Source of the DNA: Blastopirellula marina DSM 3645
GTDB lineage: Bacteria > Planctomycetota > Planctomycetia > Pirellulales > Pirellulaceae
Length of the DNA: 64,000 nt
Direction of reading: 5' to 3'
NCBI RefSeq assembly: GCF_000153105.1
Contig: NZ_CH672376.1
Span: 3,604,148 to 3,668,147, forward strand
Under the pieces are notes generated by a model that saw nothing but the letters and a program-made list of their open reading frames with translations, was not told the origin of the DNA and made no database searches. Below, in pieces: positions 63,201 through 64,000 of this stretch (positions within the stretch are counted from its first letter, which is position 1; each line of letters begins with the position of its first letter). The translations under genes and the position numbers were made by a program.

Positions 63201-64000
63201 TGCTTGACTCTTCCAAGGGGAGGCTGGTTCCGCGATCCCAGTCCCAGTCCGCCGCATAGGTGATCGTTCCTAAATCAAATGCTCCGGTCGGAACATCCAC
63301 CGTCGCGTAGAATTCCGTTGGCGGAACTTTCGCCAACAATTGCAATTTGTACTGCCCCTGAACTTCGTCGTAGTTCGGCGCCCCATAGCCGCTATTCGCC
63401 GTGTTCGGACTATAGTTGGTGCGGTAGGCGGAACTGATGCCGATGTAGTAGGTTCCGGCTGCTGGAGCAACGAACAGCAGATAGGAATCGGACGTGCCGT
63501 AATAGGGAGACTCTTCGTCGTTCGCGCTGGTTCCGCTGCTGTTCGACGCCAGTTGTGTTCCCGCCGTATTGAAGATTCGCAGATAGCTGTTCAGCGAACT
63601 GAGCTGGGCGCCATCGTCTAGGCGAGTCGCGTCGATGTCAACGTGCAGTTTCTGACCGATCGCCAACTCTACCGCGTAGAAATCGGTATCGTTGTTCCCG
63701 TAAGTTCCATCGCCGATCGCGCCCGACAACTCGGTTTGCACATCCACCGTCAGCTCAACTTCGAGCGTTCGCGAGAGCACGTCTCCCGCCGCGTCGGCGA
63801 TGGTCGCCGTCGCTTCGTCGTCCAGCAAAATCGCTCCCGCCACGTTGGACAACTGCAGCGTAAAGGACTCGGCATCCTCCACAACGCCATCATCGGCGAT
63901 CATCACTGTGACCGTTTGCGTCGCAATGCCTGGGGAGAAGGTGAGCGTGCCGCTGGCAGCTGTGTAATCGGCGCCGGCAGTCGCCGTGCCATCGACGGTC
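45295..64000 (-). CDS. giant multidomain adhesin-like polymorphic toxin (5' end outside the window)
   Basis: At least 6,234 residues; the frame is open at the window edge and enters inside a Calx-beta repeat (TATAGADYTAASGTLTFSPG). In order: PPC-like domain (about 63730-63310); five ~300-residue units with PKD-like WGDG motifs (63300-59100); tandem cadherin-like units (SFEYTPTPGFAGVDSFTYEI); a second PPC and a Calx-beta domain (58250-57480); cadherin-like repeats (57460-55980); nine ~110-residue units with EFDHDGDG-type Ca loops (55900-53100); about 2,000 residues of Ala/Gln/Asp-rich helical stalk (53000-47000); the constant segment and VRIPENLMRPTEIGLND; a pretoxin region; and a tip ending SHHSYSVSLYPQL, then HGGNWWNPTHG, resembling GHH/GH-E-type HNH nucleases. 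Presumed surface-displayed effector. Secretion signal not visible. Confidence 0.85.
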   Translation of the reverse strand, partial: TVDGTATAGADYTAASGTLTFSPGIATQTVTVMIADDGVVEDAESFTLQLSNVAGAILLDDEATATIADAAGDVLSRTLEVELTVDVQTELSGAIGDGTYGNNDTDFYAVELAIGQKLHVDIDATRLDDGAQLSSLNSYLRIFNTAGTQLASNSSGTSANDEESPYYGTSDSYLLFVAPAAGTYYIGISSAYRTNYSPNTANSGYGAPNYDEVQGQYKLQLLAKVPPTEFYATVDVPTGAFDLGTITYAADWDWDRGTSLPLEESSMYEGVLQATYSLDGRQIEYQDGYGYVQMTLSADDWGAAGWDNVLHYHYDSATSEAYFTNQEGTVRVRYLIDSIDVVTIQDVIATEDYTAVIDWGDGVQSEGTLEEIGTYQVGGQNQFRVIGDHLYSTDGVTDITVTVTGPDGIVVEGQSSADTWTANRSVTIVEQTLTASGALLDTVRGDYLSTTIATFTDIDPAEVAEYSATIDWGDGTIESGSIASQGNDLFHVNGSHRYQYTGQFAPSVRIVKHESATIDVAADISVWSIPGLIATENVVTDDTEFAKLTYLAEWDWDRSQQYDLASTTYEAGNPNYDSTYTLPDGSEIAFYFNSYESRARLRPTDKPEVLLFDDNYDGIFESYDGGFRARVQSSAVQVLTPDDALSPDDFTAVIDWGDGTQSAATLENVGVFQPGQENQLRVLGQHIYATTTTAQIQISITAATDLVEGGHSFGQQWSGQAPVVVVVQTLAAEGISFEPVVAKNFSGTLVTFFDSEPSTSSQYSAKIQWGDGTSSNGSIIADGNGQYQVTGSHTYSYNGAFEGSVRIAKQNAAMIDAELNTTVWSAEPMIATPDVHLGETVLASLAFAADWTWDMGTHLPITESYWDETGTQITYSNGEMTIVYNSGQNYAQMALRGGDFGEIEYGEDILSLSFDPITHEEYYTNSQGTVRVRNWGEGIDVISALDAISVDDYLAVIDWGDGTQSEGVLEPFDQFVPGGTNWFRVVSDHTYEVTGDAMVNITVTGPSDLIVGGQSFGEEWNGQMPITIVPQTLTAAGTPFLVEFGNEFDDTVATFTDTEPTTQWAYFATIQWGDGSSSLGKVISDGAGNFHVTGKHAYEYNGQFAIDIRIVKLNAATVDAAATSIVRMVAPLVATEEVSLGVTDLGTIAYEATWGFDRSTEFSYVEGYVDENYHSETYQAPDGRTIVYATALNGSQSYLTLSGSVEFTLYHATTVQGNYWISSDGKSKARFNDYGNIEVVMQSDAITLDDYSAIVDWGDGTQSVAQLEAIGDYQVNGQNEFRILGDHTYALLGEYDTIVTVTGPAYLSVGEYFVGESWSGELPVAVVVQTLSAVGAVFETVRDQYFSGTVATFTDADPSDVSQYSATIQWGDGTTAVGVVVADEEGQFHVTASHTYPYNGQFATTVRIVKQGAATVDAVGSGIVWNSSPLTETVGEPTGLIDFGTINYVAVWGWNQASTYTKISSDTYEDSSLTQHTDVYESADGGRLARVWGNTFEYGIITNFDSISGTIPGWGETGDLYLTEDGEYFTSSDGLVRIRHTPQQYALRLDVLTIDDAVHVDNFTATINWGDGTESAATLEPLGSYVIGETNQFRIVGEHEYTTALQSQVEISLSGPTNILMGQHDFAYQWTGETPVSVAWAAADDAYFVPHYGELIVDDTTGVLQNDFDNGAVTPTLLADVQHGQLFFHADGSFEYTPTPGFAGVDSFTYEINTDPSQGNTATVTIHVLDTPIAPVASGATVTVVHDTSLSGDLFATDVNGDTLRYSRAVQALHGSVVIEENGSFIYTPNKGYIGGDEFTFSVADDDFETQGIVTIAVTNNDPVITTPEPLSVVHGELLTGEFSAIDADADNLIYSLASFEEGGVITIDETGAFEFIGDLDFWGTFYFTLQVTDQVTTTTEIVSIEVELPPSDLAADQLSSAQFIELTANGVTEISATIGDGSYNSADVDFYAIQLISGQTITVDIDAYYNDQTGASDSALDSFVQIFDASGNPLRSNDEGYSANDYVKYAYRDSRVTFAPSTTGTYYIAVSSTHNQNFDPEVGGFGSFSAESSALGAYTIQVFESGPALSVSNVSVDEIAGTATFTVTLSPTTDETVTVNFATVDGTALAGLDYTATSGTLTFAPGVSKRNIVVSILNDEIYESPELFQLTLTNAVGASIATPEASGEIKSDDPPAEAATQLQTRISDQFLSVNDSPVTIELANYISSSSNLTFTLSNSNSALLATNEIDGVLTLTLAPGEIGQSEITVIATDLDGVQVSDTFLVIVEAVNSAPTVITPLGDIHVDEDFGEWTLDLATAFTDSELVDSDDTLLYVLLEHANAIESSVPVTSTYIFDGNLHISAPENSSGTSTITIRAIDSMGEFVDETFTFTINSVNDAPVVIGELGDVSTTINSAATIVDLAGLFADVDVETASDELAFSVTSISAVSLLSADIVGNQLTITPLTDQTGEAIVTIRATDLAGDFVEYELPVKVIYTGQAPIVSAGIADQLVDEDSEDLVIDISTIFADADIALQGDSLSYSVSVDSNDVLSAEIDGTNLVLVFLPDASGSATVTITATDQSGLTGTDEFLMTVSPVNDAPTVTNPLDLSYTGGVSQSVIDLSAIFSDADVSQGTDTLTYQLISESNTMLASADLQNGSLTLNYDPAEIGESEVVIRATDSSGEWIESIITVSISDTVADYHGRIDNVQLADDWGYEFESSTYNAGVTGRILAKLPSGHVEIEFDHDGDGIVDGVKVVESPELFTYDTFYYNPRAIDESLYLFEGDFTLGYRSAEVDESGAVKTYRDWAEFQFSLETLPTGLIAQVSLLEDTNGVGDKKTSNPTLQGSVGADNAGAVIQFDLDDDQQADGQAFADLDGKFLFTPLLTEYGPITISHRVLQWSSNAGAYLTGPWIDFTYELIPETGTRITQFHLASQEASEYDEFYSYGGSTQDPQLVGQLDPDAETLSNVRIEFDHDGDDQYDGFVYTGTEGSFQYSPTGMSPGQVTIRARSVRLDYRTDTEVYGDWTYASFKLEAPELPEVTQLHLANDTGIDPADKITTDGSLIGLVTFTDGLNLDELFVEIDHDGDNVIDGLATVQGDGSFLYESPWLSAGDYNLRARVAVWNDTLFDFASGAWTSLAFTIENSTNTPATVVNMELFNDNGVDKHDGISTDAAISGQIANDGDVAYWTVEFDQNGDGVSDGRVNADASGRFLYVPIGLSLGEHTVKARVREWDYASRQIITGDWSEYTFTVAQPVNEAAEVTQFYLLSDTGASPNDGVTGNPLLGGVVTNAESLDGLIVEFDHNGDGTVDGYSFTDASGEFDYEPVALPYGTHTIAARVREWDYISSTYKLGAWEPLTFTFEEQANVAAEIVSVGLADGAAIVNGATYDPTISGVIRNETTLAGVTIDIDFDEDGIADAITVTDQRGHFNYTVDNPADGEISLKIRTREFDFATGAELIGDWTPIAFSYAQRVNTPVSITSVELVNDTGTAADGVTTDPTIHGVIANDQSLSGVEVQIDTNGDGLFDQTTTTNSSGEFEFKPTGLAAGEHTLSIRVKEYDEHNVAIYSDLSTVTFELETPQVTTAGSISQLKLLYDTGNSNSDGATANSTLSGVLSASLGSGNITIEFDHDGDGVIDGTATGVAGQSFNYLPAGLEEGYHNISARVAGTSDWRSISFISSTNPDSEATQDLLTSQANLGNALGNINTDYQLSIDGSNFQFNTSITSVINQFDSAIATATATFQSTMADARTTLEGIVKQSLLDVNAATSLANANYLTDLGLFSGDKTSFQFDGFELDDAPQSIAYKLASGDDLVTAPQYDAEPNYFRFDIEKDPVYQASKRAAYQVQMQSKRTAVANYKQTVHDLAEAANGEIATILSDLEKEINAAERLRDQKLADAEEILAGRAEGLPSGVSAFDLKAELDRVNQDREELMEGYEPFLAMTNWILSFNYSSLAQSLPLGYEHVVDVIGQEVYDELNEAASFWSGQYSVSSQYMAAHTSAYNTFYQRTLDVQQALENWPGEPGPDAPYEEWDEWYESQTEYYYEQMADAAEAYYKTLAPTEYQISIEALDTMADFNRTMIEKKRSYELKKTSLDQKRADVLSKYAIIEQKYKAQVEHEYLTTMSTALSTAEAAVLQIQKTKYDAATSAAATRDKDLFNADVVAQTSLLTEGTGAVSAYAQADSSQAATLQLDQQNNSQAVSEAILTKQLEVFNAIADDLASAQASAVSQQSQVASQLAAMQAAIRISDSDAWIQANQASLDNELEYRLAENEAYYTSQEAFTDAVYDALIDRVKVWHDGNKQLAKDMRDAVAEWEYPYSRDYYPQYFDDLFPHESSPGRPSSLTGDLNRIKSDTFSGYYNGQNAYADGQINVDKVAAIAQYDLDIAEAKFQWQKTDAQIWTAYEIEILQQDSGYLESATSQQASADQANLDTIRQYEANAAGLNRQLQEEIANQQATYETTDAGLSSQFDLDRAAEHQDKLADFDAAQGNSYSANALADFTSYFSQIVTSAGDLFDSFIDSAAELSNTLTAALAAANEEAAISVSDASAAADKKSITDGAQATQDLLAAQVAYQIAMLQAERDRDIAQFTAERDKRVDDVTANFELQTVYAEGNAKAAASSEEWYHYWYRSSPYYDHFLPEPEQTSYEVDLERRRDNVDAQTEYALAKAQAEVEYVTASENAKTAFAGKYVTAANTLADAIKNSSDRLADADKQTIDKWNADLAKSDTAATKAQTAAYQVYDTSFTATQNTLDTSLSPLENTHRQNVTSNSGILVTSVATDHHTALEAADFGGPLSTLLIGQANSDVASVTASVAQQNGYAAATASSLDAMTNALAPVASAFVTATANAAKAALDAYSSNSADYSNTATRASTTADSAQIKAANAYDAATLKAGVAHFQQQAAAEAAAKIAFVQNDYDWINSVAPKKQAYELALLIPYDYPLDEFEYYDYVHPEVTATLGAYNAALEAANQIRSDANGSAEETQVQALGDAVNAHVTANGVAVLAHATAVGAAYTSFVSNLSAAATKLVGMDNTVESTAQQQTIAAETQQASTQQSITNTFSFALSAAGTAQWTASIPAIQTAAATGATLLHSYYLGKAASDTAAWSSLATVQPGVRADVGLAQAQGKQAYLTANTTETVRNQLEQTNSLIEYQTAQQATTNLLLSSTSTKLDNYYSDLSSNGNTLDITFSAASQKYSLDLTKAQQTLDDQLAVAEAKHGAKLAADYVDYYAKAVAAQVTYQIELNDEDQDVVDGAEAKRDATLLALDLAQIEKTAQADFQYAQDTANHLKTYNAAAIDADYSFTIKIDSAQYAYSQKSAQSEKALNLGLEATNESALAQNNAASNALNARLTTNTATHQANQAAAQQAGVTTIDTLLDNDYTAFLTAQFTGHQTAATNLLTETEDWLLDNIGSNVAYVAIAAVASNTYSSLRESTIFARNLLAASSLKQAEDQIAGSYQSNGSQLADAIAAYQIAEAQALRDHRIAIEQADRRFADNGDTTARNTSLTDANKTLRAARETFTEAYYKAAIGAQGAHQSTVAKSEAQYENNVGQSRAQSTKAIADAQVNYVTTEAAAYRTQQETVAARDKEFAEFGVDNDYDSLVDALAALTAANNDTADPWTTKALAVAAAVQDAATDIAAAIHDYDVSQAAASEANDVANAQADRDRTVGEVQADVGKTVTEKDIVADRVTKEAAIREVNADLAPITNAGNAEASEVESDYANLPVRIPENLMRPTEIGLNDESVEIAPVLAAPTGQNSVNGIGVSLSYNPNYLLPSRVNDLLANGYAKRATLPSVGNDFIYLVDVSGGTLHQIILERVPTVTGHTNGVPWKPGQHLPKAVRTIPEHYRVVKWTTSLAQGGGALAIDELLKAHLSQDSVNHNLSTYQSIEDSQGKINRRYAAVAAYRAFPLFANTFLEFGDGNKEEAFISAAGDVATIVTLGAGSAGVQGTKAAVVMYRTGATINLATGSYFTYKGIMQAIQNEGVDLESGSNIGIGLLHLFGAKLDLGKTSGVRYADLPTADWLKASRLNNFQAGAQTVRIWTANTVEEAKIFAKTYVTELDRILAKSQKGVVVSANGFGNINDIAEASSEAYKKAVAAVKNAPVPFGTPYRQLSRNKYNELLSKVESRTITNDEWRRLQWYERLTDRRQAGIDAFWDRERELLSQGLPGTRNWNDLARKTILAGGQPRGIFSHHSYSVSLYPQLADDPDIITPLTFREHFFKYHGGNWWNPTHGVPLRPDLPDDF
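47000..53000 (-). repeat. Ala/Gln/Asp-rich helical stalk region
   Basis: About 2,000 residues of the giant protein with strong Ala bias and few Gly or Pro, predicted long helices or coiled coil (for example QQNNSQAVSEAILTKQLEVF, EAKHGAKLAADYVDYYAKAV). DNA is GC-rich here, so long spurious frames exist on the opposite strand. Its last ~370 residues are duplicated in the cassette at 42326-44757. Confidence 0.8.
53100..55900 (-). repeat. nine ~110-residue repeats with Ca-binding DxDGDG-like loops
   Basis: Protein-level repeat inside the giant gene, spacing about 320-340 bases. Each unit has a core such as VEIEFDHDGDGIVDG or LIVEFDHNGDGTVDGY, followed by a GxFxYxP strand and an Arg-rich strand (VRAR/KARVREWDY type). 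The Asp pattern resembles dockerin/EF-type loops, so Ca may stiffen this section. Confidence 0.85.
59100..63300 (-). repeat. five ~300-residue PKD-like repeats
   Basis: Protein-level repeat inside the giant gene with a period near 900 bases. Each unit has a W-D-W-D-type start (WDWDRGTSLPLEES, WTWDMGTHLPITES, WGFDRSTEFSYVEG) and two WGDG strands (AVIDWGDGVQSEGTLE and ATIDWGDGTIESGS). The units are clearly diverged at DNA level, so the expansion is old. Confidence 0.85.

Noticed and set aside
45295-64000. Classical CdiA or MARTX identity for the giant protein
   Set aside because: No filamentous-haemagglutinin repeats, VENN motif, cysteine protease domain or two-partner/T1SS partner gene was seen; the N-terminus is outside the window.

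Overview
The window looks like a chromosome segment of a marine planctomycete of the Blastopirellula/Bremerella/Rhodopirellula type. This is inferred from gene content: a DUF1080 protein beside a Tat-exported Gfo/Idh/MocA oxidoreductase, EF-hand and Spy-like exported proteins, an O/P-type porin, and one giant adhesin-like protein of more than 6,200 residues. No rRNA or other phylogenetic marker is present to confirm it.

Layout. (1) 55-10190, minus strand: a tightly packed type II secretion / type IV pilus-like operon, gspE-F-G-H-I-J-K followed by a PilM-PilN-type fusion and an unusual PilO/cadherin-like/PilP-type protein. (2) 10414-12736: divergent exported proteins, one Spy/CpxP-like and one with seven EF-hand loops. 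(3) 13211-17023: a sensor kinase and an OmpR-type regulator flanking a porin gene. (4) 18138-21361: a bicarbonate module, sbtA-sbtB-beta-carbonic anhydrase, whose SbtA carries an extra N-terminal domain resembling the pilus protein CpaB/RcpC. (5) 21728-31198: apbE, DUF1080, an oxidoreductase, an intact ISAs1-family element with a perfect 10-bp target duplication, an ankyrin lipoprotein, a 90-bp minisatellite and an M28 peptidase with PDZ domains. (6) tRNA-Ser(GCU) at 31468, after which the character changes to accessory DNA.

From about 32.0 kb to the window end, on the minus strand, lies what I read as a polymorphic-toxin locus. The upstream gene (45295-64000, 5' end outside the window) encodes Calx-beta, PPC, PKD-like, cadherin-like and Ca-binding repeat domains, then about 2,000 residues of Ala/Gln-rich stalk, then a constant junction (motif PENLMRPTE), a pretoxin region and a nuclease-like tip, followed at once by a small putative immunity gene. 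Downstream on the same strand is a row of orphan cassettes. Each begins in sequence copied from the giant gene, passes through the same junction or pretoxin region, and ends in a different tip (LHH/HNH-type nucleases and unknowns). Each is followed, usually with overlapping stop and start codons, by a different immunity-like gene (three SMI1/KNR4 proteins, one membrane protein, one unknown). Transposons (ISAs1 copies, IS256 type, another DDE element) break, cap or separate the cassettes. The arrangement matches orphan-CT arrays of CdiA and Rhs systems in logic, but the carrier protein, stalk and junction motif are different.

Limits: all families were recognised by eye. Domain names for the giant protein, the nuclease tips and the CpaB-like domain need profile searches. 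Secretion of the giant protein cannot be judged because its N-terminus is outside the window.
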